From: Arthrobacter alpinus
GTDB taxonomy: Bacteria; Actinomycetota; Actinomycetes; Actinomycetales; Micrococcaceae
Direction: 5' to 3'
Assembly: GCF_900105965.1 (NCBI RefSeq)
Contig: NZ_FNTV01000001.1
Coordinates: 496,001-560,000, forward strand
DNA length: 64,000 bases
Position 1 is the first letter of the stretch. Every line of letters starts with the position of its first letter. A program made the position numbers and the translations under genes. Shown here one piece after another: positions 44,530 through 53,456 of this stretch. The notes under the pieces were generated by a model. It was not told the origin of the DNA. It searched no databases and saw only the letters and a program-made list of their open reading frames with translations.

Positions 44530-44724
44530 TGATGCTCCTTGTGTGCGTGCAAAATTCCTACTTATCTTTGACCACGTTACCGGCCTTGGCGGTTCACGCC
44601 CTATCGGGCCGCTTGCGCCGCAGTGCCATTGCCGATGCCATTACCGGCCGGTACGGCAATAAATTTGACGGCACGGGGCCAAAACATTGGTCACGCGAGG
44701 TGCGGGTCGGCTAGATTCTCTTGT

Positions 44725-45240
44725 ATGCGACGCGCGGTATGCCCCGGATCCTTTGACCCCATTCACAAGGGCCATATTGAGGTGATCGCCCGGGCCGCGG
44801 GACTTTTCGACGAGGTCATCGTTGCGGTCTCCACCAACTACGCCAAGAAATACCGATTCTCACTCAATGAGCGCTTGGAAATGGCGAAGAATACTTTCTC
44901 CGCCTTATCGGGAATTGTGGTCGAGCCCATGGGGGAGGGGCTGCTCTCTGAGTACTGTCACGCCCGCGGTGTCTCGGCGATCGTGAAGGGGCTGAGGTCA
45001 TCATCTGATTTCGACTACGAGCTGCCCATGGCCACCATGAACCGCCAGCTATCCGGCGTCGAGACCGTGTTTCTGCCAGGCGACAGCAGGTACCTGCACC
45101 TGTCCTCCACCTTGATCAAGGAAGTTCACACACTCGGCGGAGATGTGGCCGACTACGTTCCCCGGGCCGTGCTGCGCCGCCTCCAGGGCGACGTTGGGCC
45201 GGATACAAGGCCAGTTCCCGTGGTGCAGCCAAGGCGATAG
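44725..45240 (+). CDS. coaD: Phosphopantetheine adenylyltransferase
   Basis: A 171-residue enzyme of coenzyme A synthesis from ATG 44725 (MRRAVCPGSFDPIHKGHIEVI). The nucleotidyl-transferase motif PGSFDPIHKGH, KGLRSSSDFDYELPMA and the ISSTLIKE-type motif (LHLSSTLIKEV) are present. It opens the coaD-yceD-rpmF-rnc-mutM backbone run. Confidence 0.96.
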   Translation: MRRAVCPGSFDPIHKGHIEVIARAAGLFDEVIVAVSTNYAKKYRFSLNERLEMAKNTFSALSGIVVEPMGEGLLSEYCHARGVSAIVKGLRSSSDFDYELPMATMNRQLSGVETVFLPGDSRYLHLSSTLIKEVHTLGGDVADYVPRAVLRRLQGDVGPDTRPVPVVQPRR

Positions 45241-45400
45241 CCTATTTTTCCGTCTGGAAACTTTGCGGGGAATCAGTGAAAGCCAGCATCCCAAAAGTGG
45301 CTGAGAGTTACATCACGCGCGGCGCGAGCAAATGGGGTCGCCGTAGAGGGACTCTCTGTCGTAGACTGGATAAGGCCAATTTGGTCTGGTACCGCTCGTT

Positions 45401-45429
45401 TTGATGCCCGTGATCTTTCGGGCTAAGAT
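45401..45429 (+). promoter_or_regulatory. Promoter of the yceD-rpmF-rnc operon
   Basis: TTGATG (45401-45406), a 17-base spacer and TAAGAT (45424-45429) form a good sigma-70-type promoter. It is about 160 bp downstream of coaD. The predicted transcript start (about 45436) lies after the ATG at 45428, which matters for choosing the yceD start codon. Confidence 0.55.
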
Positions 45430-46030
45430 GGTGCGTCGGTCATATGTTCTTACAGGAGTTCTCATTAGCGAAACCACGTTGGGCAACAAGTCCAACCATG
45501 GCACGCCCCTCACCATTGGTGTAAGGGAGCTCGGGCGCAGCCCGGGCAGCATGTGGAAGTTCGAAGAACGTATACCTGTGCCGGAAGAATTTGGCACTCC
45601 GCTCATTGGCGCGACGCCCGGATCCATTTTGGATCTGGAACTCCGTTTTGAGGCCGTCCATGAAGGAATTCTGGTGTCGGGCAACGTACTTGTCGAAGTG
45701 ACAGGTGAGTGCTCCCGCTGCTTGGAGACCTTCGAGGATGAACTTGAAGTCGATGTGCAAGAACTTTTCTTCTACGAGGAGCCGTCCGCGGAATTCCTTG
45801 AACAGGAAGAAGATCAGCAACGTTGGGTCGAGCACGATTCTATCGATCTTGAACCGGTGTTGCGGGACGCAGTGGTAACCGCCCTGCCGTTCCAGCCGGT
45901 GTGCCGGGAAGACTGCGAGGGTCTGTGTTCCGAATGCGGAATACACCTTGCAGATGAGCCGGGGCACCATCACGAGATCCTAGATTCTCGGTGGGCTGCC
46001 CTACAGGGCTTAACCGGCGAAGAAAACTAG
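45428..46030 (+). CDS. yceD: YceD/DUF177 protein linked to ribosomal protein L32
   Basis: About 180-200 residues of the DUF177 family, usually encoded before rpmF and linked to large-subunit rRNA biology. Conserved cysteines are visible in GECSRCLETF and in CREDCEGLCSECG. The start is unclear. ATG 45428 has no ribosome site and sits on a likely -10 element. The best site, AGGAG at 45454-45458, is 5 bases before an ATT codon at 45464 (ISETTLGNKSNHG). TTG 45479 is another option. Confidence 0.85.
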   Translation: MVRRSYVLTGVLISETTLGNKSNHGTPLTIGVRELGRSPGSMWKFEERIPVPEEFGTPLIGATPGSILDLELRFEAVHEGILVSGNVLVEVTGECSRCLETFEDELEVDVQELFFYEEPSAEFLEQEEDQQRWVEHDSIDLEPVLRDAVVTALPFQPVCREDCEGLCSECGIHLADEPGHHHEILDSRWAALQGLTGEEN

Positions 46031-46089
46031 CAAATAAGTTTTTACTTGTGGGCAGATGCCCGTAAGTTATCGAGAGAAAAGAGTTTGCC

Positions 46090-46293
46090 GTGGCTGTTCC
46101 CAAGCGGAAGATGTCCCGTGCCAATACGCGCGCACGCCGTTCCCAGTGGAAGGCCACCGCGCCTGCTCTGGTCAAGACCATTGAAAACGGACAGGTTGTT
46201 TACAGCTTGCCGCACCAGGCCAAGGTCGTTACCGACTCAGCCGGCACCGCACTGTTCTTGGAGTACAAGGGCCGTAAGGTTGCTGACGTCTAA
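46090..46293 (+). CDS. rpmF: 50S ribosomal protein L32
   Basis: A 67-residue ribosomal protein starting with GTG at 46090: [21 protein letters not shown], the classic L32 opening. It lacks the paired cysteines of the zinc-binding form, which is seen in many actinobacterial L32 variants. It lies between yceD and rnc, the usual order. Confidence 0.95.
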   Translation: MAVPKRKMSRANTRARRSQWKATAPALVKTIENGQVVYSLPHQAKVVTDSAGTALFLEYKGRKVADV

Positions 46294-46350
46294 AGACGTC
46301 CGTGCGGCCAATTGGTCCGTTCGAGTTAATTAATATTTAGCAGGAGTGTC

Positions 46351-47148
46351 ATGTCCGCAGAAATTCCATCATCGGAACTCACGGACGGACACAAGCTGCT
46401 CTTGAAGCGTCTCGGTGTCAGTATTGATGCCGGGACGCTTCGTCTTGCCCTGACACATAGGTCTTATGCCTATGAAAACGGTGGCCTCCCCACCAATGAG
46501 CGCCTCGAGTTCCTGGGCGATTCGATTCTGGGATTCTCCGTCACCGACGCGTTGTACCGCGATAACCCGCTGCTGCCCGAAGGTGACCTGGCCAAGCGCC
46601 GCTCCTCCGTGGTCTCCACGCGGGCTCTGGCTTCTATCGGCCGCTCCTTGGGTGTGGGTGAATTCATTTACCTGGGCCAGGGCGAACGACTTACCAAGGG
46701 CCGCAATAAATCCTCCATCCTGGCCGACACCATGGAAGCCCTCATCGGCGCCACTTACCTGACTCACGGGATCGAAGTTGCCCGCCAGCTGGTTATGCGC
46801 CTGGTAGGTCCGCTGTTGGCCGATTCCGCTGTGCTCGGCGCCGGGACCGACTGGAAAACCAACATCCAGGAAATCTCGGCAGCCCAGCACCTCGGCTCCA
46901 TTACTTACGACATCACCGGCGTTGGCCCCGACCACGACCGCTCCTTCACCGCACGCCTGATCATCGGCGGCCAGCATTACGGCACCGGCACCGGCCCCTC
47001 CAAGAAGGAAGCCGAGCGCACCGCCGCCGCCGCTGCCTGGATTGAACTGGAAAAACGTTTCGATCCGAAATCTTCCTCCGCGGACGACGCCGAATCTTCC
47101 TCCGCGGGCACGGCGGCTGCCGCGGCCCCGGCGACTGCCGCAGAATAA
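46351..47148 (+). CDS. rnc: Ribonuclease III
   Basis: A 265-residue double-strand-specific RNase for rRNA and mRNA processing. The signature [12 protein letters not shown] is at residues 49-60, with catalytic acidic residues in [11 protein letters not shown] dsRNA-binding domain occupies about 165-235 ([46 protein letters not shown]). The tail of about 30 residues is Ala/Ser-rich and low in complexity. Its TAA overlaps the ATG of mutM by one base. Confidence 0.95.
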   Translation: MSAEIPSSELTDGHKLLLKRLGVSIDAGTLRLALTHRSYAYENGGLPTNERLEFLGDSILGFSVTDALYRDNPLLPEGDLAKRRSSVVSTRALASIGRSLGVGEFIYLGQGERLTKGRNKSSILADTMEALIGATYLTHGIEVARQLVMRLVGPLLADSAVLGAGTDWKTNIQEISAAQHLGSITYDITGVGPDHDRSFTARLIIGGQHYGTGTGPSKKEAERTAAAAAWIELEKRFDPKSSSADDAESSSAGTAAAAAPATAAE

Positions 47149-48074
47149 TGCCAGAGCTGCCTGAGGTTGAGGTGGTTCGCCGTGGTCTGGAACGCTGGAT
47201 CGCCGGGCGGCAAATTACGGATGTTTCCGTTCCTGACCCACGATCGATCCGCCGTCATGCCCTGGGCGTTGAAGATTTCCGAGGGAATCTAATGGGCGCT
47301 ACCGTGGTGGACGTTGTTCGGCGTGGAAAATTCTTGTGGATGCCACTCAGCGATGACCCCTCGTCTTCTGCCGCGCCGCACACGGCACTCGTGGCCCACT
47401 TGGGCATGAGCGGACAGTTGTTGGTGGAATCGCCAGAGCAACCACACGAGAAGCATCTCAAGGTACGTTTGTCCTTCTCACCCCGTTTGGACACACCCGA
47501 GGAATTGCGCTTCGTTGACCAGCGGATCTTCGGCGGCATGTTTGTCACCTCCCTGGTTCCCACTGCAGACGGCATGCCCGGTGGCTGCGGCATGGCTGTC
47601 GATGGTGGACTGGCGCTCATCCCGGAGGAAGCTGCCCATATTGGCCGCGACCCCTTGGATCCCTTCTTTGACATGGAGGCTCTCCATCAAAAGCTGCGTG
47701 CTCGGAAGACGGGCCTGAAGCGAGCCTTGCTCGACCAAGCCTTTGTCTCCGGAATCGGCAATATCTACGCTGATGAGGCGTTGTGGGCGGCCAAGATGCA
47801 CTATGCCCGGCGCACCGAGACCATGCGCCGGCCCGATACCGAACGGATCATTCATGCAGCCCGCGACGTCATGGTACGGGCGCTTGACGCCGGTGGGACC
47901 AGTTTTGACTCGCTGTACGTCAATGTCAATGGCGCTTCAGGCTACTTTTCCCGTTCACTAAACGCCTACGGTCGCGACGGAGAGCCTTGTCCGCGTTGTG
48001 GAACGTTGATCAAGCGTGAGAGCTTCATGAACCGTGGCTCGCACTTTTGCCCGCTGTGCCAGCGGTTGCGGTGA
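47148..48074 (+). CDS. mutM: Formamidopyrimidine-DNA glycosylase
   Basis: A 308-residue bifunctional glycosylase/AP lyase that removes 8-oxoguanine. It starts [13 protein letters not shown] with the catalytic Pro2/Glu3. The helix-two-turn-helix region is [20 protein letters not shown], and the C-terminal zinc finger is [24 protein letters not shown]. It is about 20 residues longer than the E. coli form. It is often followed by smc; here a broken lipoprotein gene and the ole cluster intervene. Confidence 0.95.
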   Translation: MPELPEVEVVRRGLERWIAGRQITDVSVPDPRSIRRHALGVEDFRGNLMGATVVDVVRRGKFLWMPLSDDPSSSAAPHTALVAHLGMSGQLLVESPEQPHEKHLKVRLSFSPRLDTPEELRFVDQRIFGGMFVTSLVPTADGMPGGCGMAVDGGLALIPEEAAHIGRDPLDPFFDMEALHQKLRARKTGLKRALLDQAFVSGIGNIYADEALWAAKMHYARRTETMRRPDTERIIHAARDVMVRALDAGGTSFDSLYVNVNGASGYFSRSLNAYGRDGEPCPRCGTLIKRESFMNRGSHFCPLCQRLR

Positions 48075-48086
48075 TGGTGTACGGAA

Positions 48087-48495
48087 ATGGTCATGAAGAG
48101 CGTCCTGTTGATGCTCGCAACCTTAGCCGCTTGCTCCTTGCCGGGCGCCCCTAAAACACTTGACGAGGAACAACTCGAGTCGATCTCGGAGAGCGTCACA
48201 CAGGCGCAGCCAGGCCTGCAATGACACCGAGCAGGCCTTGACCGCACAAAAGATCTCGGCATTTGAGCACTGCTTCGATTGGCGTAGCTGGACACAGGAT
48301 CAAGTGCAGAATCTGGATGCACGTCTCGGGGAAGTCCGTGGGCTTGGATACGGAGGTGTTCTACGCAACGCGCAGGAACAACGGCCACTATCCGAGTGCC
48401 ACTCCTTCGCGTCGACCAGCGGTAGGGAACAGCTAGGTAAATTCCTCCGCGGGAATGACGCCGTTTCCGGCGCCAACCAACTACCTGCTAGGTGA
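48087..48495 (+). pseudogene. Short lipoprotein gene with an apparent frameshift
   Basis: From ATG 48087 (or 48093) the frame gives MVMKSVLLMLATLAACSLPG, a clean lipoprotein signal with the LAAC lipobox, and then TLDEEQLESISESVTQAQPGLQ and a stop at 48222-48224. A second frame, shifted by one base, continues through the same spot with TEQALTAQKISAFEHCFDWRSWTQDQVQNL, to 48495, and has coding character (two Cys, Trp-rich core). A change between about 48160 and 48222 would join them into a secreted protein of about 135 residues. I recognise no family. It may also be two unrelated short frames. Confidence 0.45.
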
Positions 48496-49494
48496 GGGAT
48501 GCTCCCGGTAGTGTTCCGCCAACAGTTCCAGACCCTCATCCAAGGAAACAGCCGGCTTCCAATCGAGCACTGCCTGCGTGTGGCGCTGATCAAACCAATG
48601 AGCCGTGGAGAGCTGCTCGGCCAGGAAACGGGTCATGGGTGGTTCGTCCTGGACCCAGCCGCGTGAACCGGCAGCCGTCCACGCCTTCTCAATGACGGAA
48701 CCGGCACCTCGCGCCAGCCAACCCGGCACCGAATAGCCCGGTGCCCGCACGCCAGCGGCGGCACAAATCCCGGCAATCAGTTCGCCCACCGGACGTGGCT
48801 CGCCGTTCGTGACCACCAGCGCTTGACCGTGGGCGTAGTCCATGCGTTCGAGCCCGCGCACGATGGCCTCGGCGGCATTGTCCACATAGGTGGTGTCGAT
48901 GAGGGCGCGGCCGCCATCCAAGAGGGGAAGACGGCCGGCTCGTGCCCGTTCCACCACACGCTCAACCAGCTGACTATCGCCGGGACCCCACACGATGTGC
49001 GGGCGAATGGCGGTGACTCGAAATTCGGGGGAGTCGGCAGCCAAAGCAATTTCCTCAGCCGCTGCCTTGGACCGGGCGTAGTGGCCGCGGGCCAGCAAAG
49101 GGTTTGCAGATCCGGCGGAAGCACCAACAATCGAGGATCCGAAGTGAGCAACTGACGGTGAGGAGACAAACACAAAGTCCCGCACACCCTCATGCTGCGC
49201 GGCGGCAATGAGCTGACGCGTGCCCACAATATTCGTGGAGACAAATTCGCTCCACTCGCCCGTGAAGGAAACTTTCGCCGCCAAATGCACCACGGCGCCA
49301 ACACCGGCCACTGCGCGGGCCGCAACATCCGGATCCACCACGGAGCCCTGAATGGATTCCCAAGGAGAATCCACGGCTCGGCGCTGAAGGGTTCGCACCA
49401 AGAAACCGCGGTCATGGAGGAGTTGTGCAACGGCACGGCCCAGCAAGCCACTGGTGCCGGTGACCAGCACCCTCCGCTGCAGGGAGGCACTCAA
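48481..49494 (-). CDS. oleD: OleD-type NAD(P)-dependent 2-alkyl-3-ketoacid reductase
   Basis: 337 residues from a TTG at 49494 that overlaps the oleBC stop as TTGA. It is an extended SDR like 3-beta-hydroxysteroid dehydrogenases: VTGTSGLLGRAVAQLL at the N terminus and the YARSKAAAEE catalytic pair. In the Ole pathway OleD reduces the beta-keto acid made by OleA to the beta-hydroxy acid. Position directly after oleBC on the same strand supports this assignment. Confidence 0.9.
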   Translation of the reverse strand: MSASLQRRVLVTGTSGLLGRAVAQLLHDRGFLVRTLQRRAVDSPWESIQGSVVDPDVAARAVAGVGAVVHLAAKVSFTGEWSEFVSTNIVGTRQLIAAAQHEGVRDFVFVSSPSVAHFGSSIVGASAGSANPLLARGHYARSKAAAEEIALAADSPEFRVTAIRPHIVWGPGDSQLVERVVERARAGRLPLLDGGRALIDTTYVDNAAEAIVRGLERMDYAHGQALVVTNGEPRPVGELIAGICAAAGVRAPGYSVPGWLARGAGSVIEKAWTAAGSRGWVQDEPPMTRFLAEQLSTAHWFDQRHTQAVLDWKPAVSLDEGLELLAEHYREHPSPSR

Positions 49495-52175
49495 GGCCGG
49501 CCAGCCTTTTTGCCCGCCAACATGCGCCCCGCCCACTGTGCGAGCTTGGCCCGATCGATCTTCGAGTTATGCCGAACATCCGTGGGCATCGCGTCAATGA
49601 CCAGCACGGCGGAGAGCTGCAAACCCAAGGAACGTGCAGCCGCTCGCACATCGGCAGCAAGCGCCACGGGAGCCAATCCCGAACGCTTCACGGCCGGCAA
49701 GGTCTCAACGATTGCCACAACTGCCTGGGTTCCGGCCGGGCCAACACCAACAATCGCGGCACGTGCCACGGAGGTGACGAGTTCCACGGCTTGCTCGGCG
49801 GCAACCGGAGTCTTGACGCCGTCGGCCGTTGTCAGGATGTGTTCCATCCGGCCCTCAACCCACAAACGTCCTTCCGAATCCAGATGTCCCACATCACCGC
49901 TGCGGTGCCATCCGGGAATTGACACGCTGCGCTGCTGCGTGATCCACAAACGGTCGTAGCGTTCCTTGACGTGCGGGGCGCGGACCAGAATTTCGCCAGT
50001 TACTCCGGGAGCGGTGCCTGGCTCGGGCATCACAACGCCGTCCGCCGAAAGCGGCGCGATGGCCACAGTGGCGCCATTGACGGGCGTACCAACGCAGACG
50101 CCATTGCCTACGCCTGCGGCACGAATGCCCGGCAGGTCAATGTCGGTTACGGGCAGGGCCTCGGTCATCCCGTAGGGCGTGTGCAAGGCGGCGTTAGGCG
50201 CCAGTGTTTGGACGCGCTCAAGGAGCGGCACGGCCAGGGGTGCACCCGCTGAAAGGACAAGCTTGATGTCGGCCAGCGCCTTTTGCTGAGCCGGCGAAAG
50301 TTCCGCAGCGGTCGCCACAACATTGACCAGGGCGGCCGGGGAGGCAAAAACAACAGTTGCGCTGATGGCAGCTGCGGCATCGGCCAAAGCCTTGGCCGTG
50401 AGCGTGCGAGGTGCCGTGACGTCCATGTCCGGGGTTACCGTGGTGGCGCCGAGGGCAGGACCCAACAGGGCGAAGGGGGCAAAGCCGGCCACAAGGGCAG
50501 TCCCTGCTTCCAAGCGATACGTTGACTTCAAGGTGTCACGCATCGCGGCCAGCCGGCGGTTGGTGTAAACAACTCCCTTGGCCGGTCCGGTGGACCCGGA
50601 GGTGAACAACACAGCCGCGTCGTCGTCCGGCGCGGGTGCGCCGAAGACGGCCGGGGTGCCGGCGAGCCGCACCACGCGGCCGTTGGCCATGAGCTGGGGA
50701 ATCGTGGCGGCAACGTCCAGAACCGCCTTCTTGGCACCAGCGGTGGACGGCGTAAAATCGTCGGCCGCGATCCGTACACCGGGCCAGTTGTATAGCCGGG
50801 CACCAGCTAGCGCACGTTCAATGCCGATCAAATAATCGGGGCCCGCTCCTTTGATGGCGCGGCTCATTCCGGCCGTTCCGAGACCCGCATCGGCCACCAC
50901 AATGATGGCCCCCAGACGAAGGCAGGAGTAGATCAAGGTGGTCAGGTTGATGCCGGGTGGAACCAAAAGGCTCACCCGGTTCCCGGCCTTGACGCCAAGT
51001 TCACGCAGGCCCGCGGCCAGGTCATCAACGTCACGGGACAGCTGCGCCCACGAGAGCCCGCGCGTACCTTCTCCAGCGGGCAGCATGTCAACAACGGCCG
51101 TGGTGGTGTCCTCGCGCCGCGCATCCAGCTCGGCCAACATCGGAACGTAGTCGCCCGCGCCGGTGGTCGAGCTTGCAAAGACGCCGTCCGATAGGACGTT
51201 TTTCGCCAACCACGCAAACGTTGGGGCGGCGATGTCACGGTCTTCCTGCACCAGGTGGCTGGCACCTTCAAAACGGTGCACATCTGCTTGGGGCAGACGC
51301 GTCACCAGATCGCGCAGGTAGCGGTCCGAGAATACCGGGTCCTTGGGGCCCCACATCATGAATGCGGGCACGCCGAGGGTGCCGATGTCTTCCGCGACCG
51401 TATCGAGGGTGGTGCGGGACGGGTGGTCGGTTGTGAACGGAATATCCGCCACGAAGTTACCCACGCCAGCCCTGCGGGCAACGGTTTTGTACGGTGCCAT
51501 GAACGCGTCACGGACATCCTCTGTCAAGGAGGGCTGGCCCAAGCCGTGGGTGATGCGCAAGAAGGCGGTCGACGTCGTCGTGCCCCACTTGTGAACGGCC
51601 GGGTGCAGTGCCAATTTCAGTGCCGGGGGCAGCGCAAAGCCGGCCGGGTGGACAGCGGTGTTGGTCAGGACTACCGCCGCGAGCTGTTCGCGGTGGCGGG
51701 TGGCCCAGCCGAGGGAGATGAGGCCGCCCCAGTCGTGACCCACGCTGACCACGGGGCCGGTGAGAGCCAATGCGTCGGTGAAGTCGGAGAGGTCGTTGAT
51801 GCGGTCTGCCAGACGGCGGAAGGTGCCCGTGCGCTCGGAGAAGCCCATGTCCAGCTGGTCTACGGCGATCACACGCCAGGGGCCGCCGGCCGCGAGAGTT
51901 GTGGGAGAGGTGGCCTCGGCCAGAAGAGTGCGCCACAGATAGGACCAGGTGGGGTTCCCATGGACGCAGAGCAATGTGCCAACCGGTTCCTGGCCTGTGG
52001 CGAGGACGTCGGATTCGTTGTCCAAATAGTGCCACTGGCGTTGGCTGCCGGAGGGGTCAACGTCGGAGGTGGAGGGAACCGCAAGGGTTCGCTGCCATTC
52101 GCCTCGGACGCCGGGCCACGGAGCAGGACTGGCACCTTCAGAGTCAGTAACTTCGCCGGACGCCACTGCTACCAC
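49491..52175 (-). CDS. oleBC: OleBC fusion: beta-lactone decarboxylase plus beta-lactone synthetase
   Basis: About 894 residues from GTG 52175 (or 52166), overlapping the oleA end. Residues about 60-345 are an alpha/beta hydrolase of haloalkane-dehalogenase type (HGNPTWSYLW, nucleophile Asp in GHDWGG, FMMWGPKDPVFSD, ASHLVQED), matching OleB. Residues about 360-890 are an AMP-forming ligase (LFTSGSTGPAKGVVYTNRR, HRSGDVGHLDSEGRLWVEGRMEHI), matching OleC. OleC makes a beta-lactone and OleB removes CO2 to give the cis-alkene. The fused form is known from Micrococcus luteus and relatives. Confidence 0.93.
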   Translation of the reverse strand: MVAVASGEVTDSEGASPAPWPGVRGEWQRTLAVPSTSDVDPSGSQRQWHYLDNESDVLATGQEPVGTLLCVHGNPTWSYLWRTLLAEATSPTTLAAGGPWRVIAVDQLDMGFSERTGTFRRLADRINDLSDFTDALALTGPVVSVGHDWGGLISLGWATRHREQLAAVVLTNTAVHPAGFALPPALKLALHPAVHKWGTTTSTAFLRITHGLGQPSLTEDVRDAFMAPYKTVARRAGVGNFVADIPFTTDHPSRTTLDTVAEDIGTLGVPAFMMWGPKDPVFSDRYLRDLVTRLPQADVHRFEGASHLVQEDRDIAAPTFAWLAKNVLSDGVFASSTTGAGDYVPMLAELDARREDTTTAVVDMLPAGEGTRGLSWAQLSRDVDDLAAGLRELGVKAGNRVSLLVPPGINLTTLIYSCLRLGAIIVVADAGLGTAGMSRAIKGAGPDYLIGIERALAGARLYNWPGVRIAADDFTPSTAGAKKAVLDVAATIPQLMANGRVVRLAGTPAVFGAPAPDDDAAVLFTSGSTGPAKGVVYTNRRLAAMRDTLKSTYRLEAGTALVAGFAPFALLGPALGATTVTPDMDVTAPRTLTAKALADAAAAISATVVFASPAALVNVVATAAELSPAQQKALADIKLVLSAGAPLAVPLLERVQTLAPNAALHTPYGMTEALPVTDIDLPGIRAAGVGNGVCVGTPVNGATVAIAPLSADGVVMPEPGTAPGVTGEILVRAPHVKERYDRLWITQQRSVSIPGWHRSGDVGHLDSEGRLWVEGRMEHILTTADGVKTPVAAEQAVELVTSVARAAIVGVGPAGTQAVVAIVETLPAVKRSGLAPVALAADVRAAARSLGLQLSAVLVIDAMPTDVRHNSKIDRAKLAQWAGRMLAGKKAGRP

Positions 52176-53194
52176 GCAATTTCCATCATCGCGGTGTTGA
52201 GCCCGGAGCCCACGCCCATGCACAGCACGCGGTCGCCCGGATTCAGGCTCTGGGATTCCTGGGCCAAAGTCATGGGCAGCGAGGCCGGCCCCACATTGCC
52301 CCACTTGGGGAACGTGATGGGCACGCGGTTCTTGACCAGGTTCACAGCCTTGATGATGGCGTTCGTGTAGGAGTTGGAGACCTGGTGGGTGACGTAGCGG
52401 TCCATGGAACGCCAGTCCCAACCATCCGTGTGGGCCTCGTGCCACGCGTCGGTGACCAGCTCCAGGCCGTTGTCCAGCAAACCCTTGGTGTCGGTGAACA
52501 TGCCATCCGGGCCGCCCACGCACAGTTCATGGTGCTGGGTGCCTGCACGGGAGACGCCGCCCAGGATGCGGTGTCCTCCGGGGTGCAGATCGGCCGGGCC
52601 AATGACGGCAGCGGCAGCGCCGGAACCGAGGGTCAGCGTGGCGAATTCCTTCAGGTAGTCCTCGCGAGTGGACGTCTCGGCGTTCAAGCGGCGGAACGTG
52701 GTTTCCTGCGTGGCCTGGGCATCTTCGCCGGCCACGATGAGGGCGTACTTGATCTGGCCCGAGTCGATCATGTTGGCAGCCAGCGTCATGCCGTTGACAA
52801 AGCCGAGGCAGGCATTGGCCACGTCAAAGTTCATGGCGGAGGAGGGCAGTCCCAGACCGTTGTGAACCTTAACGGCAACAGAGGGTTCAAGGTTGCGGCG
52901 GGTCACGGAGGTGTTGATCAGCAAACCAACCTGGCCGGCTTCGATTCCGGCCTCGGCAAGTGCCTTGGCACCTGCCTCGATGGCGGCGTCGTCAAAGTCA
53001 GTTCCCGGGGCCCACCAGCGGCGTTCCTCCACACCAGCAACTCGCTCCAAAAGACGCTTGGAGAGTTTCAATCGCTTCAGGCTTGGGGCCAGACGGGCGT
53101 CAAAGTCGCTGGATTTAACCACCACCGGCGCCTCAATGCTGGAGACCGCAAGCAAGGCGGTGTTATGGTGACGAAACGTAGCGTTGCCGATCAA
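52169..53194 (-). CDS. oleA: OleA-type thiolase joining two long-chain acyl-CoAs
   Basis: 341 residues from TTG 53194 (MIGNATFRHHNTALLAVSSIEAP). It is a thiolase-fold FabH-like enzyme that condenses two fatty acyl-CoAs head-to-head. Catalytic residues are visible: Glu103 (NLEPSVA), Cys129 (NACLGF), His270 (VTHQVS) and Asn300 (WGNVGPASLP). The Glu-Cys spacing of 26 equals that of the characterised Xanthomonas OleA. It heads the oleA-oleBC-oleD operon and is divergent from smc. Confidence 0.92.
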   Translation of the reverse strand: MIGNATFRHHNTALLAVSSIEAPVVVKSSDFDARLAPSLKRLKLSKRLLERVAGVEERRWWAPGTDFDDAAIEAGAKALAEAGIEAGQVGLLINTSVTRRNLEPSVAVKVHNGLGLPSSAMNFDVANACLGFVNGMTLAANMIDSGQIKYALIVAGEDAQATQETTFRRLNAETSTREDYLKEFATLTLGSGAAAAVIGPADLHPGGHRILGGVSRAGTQHHELCVGGPDGMFTDTKGLLDNGLELVTDAWHEAHTDGWDWRSMDRYVTHQVSNSYTNAIIKAVNLVKNRVPITFPKWGNVGPASLPMTLAQESQSLNPGDRVLCMGVGSGLNTAMMEIAW

Positions 53195-53309
53195 GAGCCA
53201 GCCTTTATCTTGGGGTGTTCGGTGTCAGATGGCACTGAAAAACCAGTGACCTGGCCTGGATTTGCGCAGGTCCAGCCTAGATTGGCCCCCCGCGCTGATC
53301 AAGACCCAA

Positions 53310-53360
53310 CCTTAACTATGCACCTTTAAGGGGTCATCACGCACATGCACCGCGGTGCAT
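53310..53360. promoter_or_regulatory. Palindromic sites between oleA and smc
   Basis: The divergent region holds a perfect 16-bp palindrome, ATGCACCGCGGTGCAT (53345-53360), and an inverted repeat CCTTAA-N10-TTAAGG (53310-53331) whose spacer repeats the half site ATGCACC. The sites lie 116-167 bp upstream of oleA and 97-148 bp upstream of smc. They look like regulator binding sites for one or both genes; the regulator is unknown. Confidence 0.45.
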
Positions 53361-53456
53361 ACACGCGCCCCCTTTGAACCGGTACCCGGGTGGCTGGGTC
53401 GAATTCACGGTAGATTGGGAGCCGAGAAGTTATCTTGTGCAGGAGAAGAAACCAGT

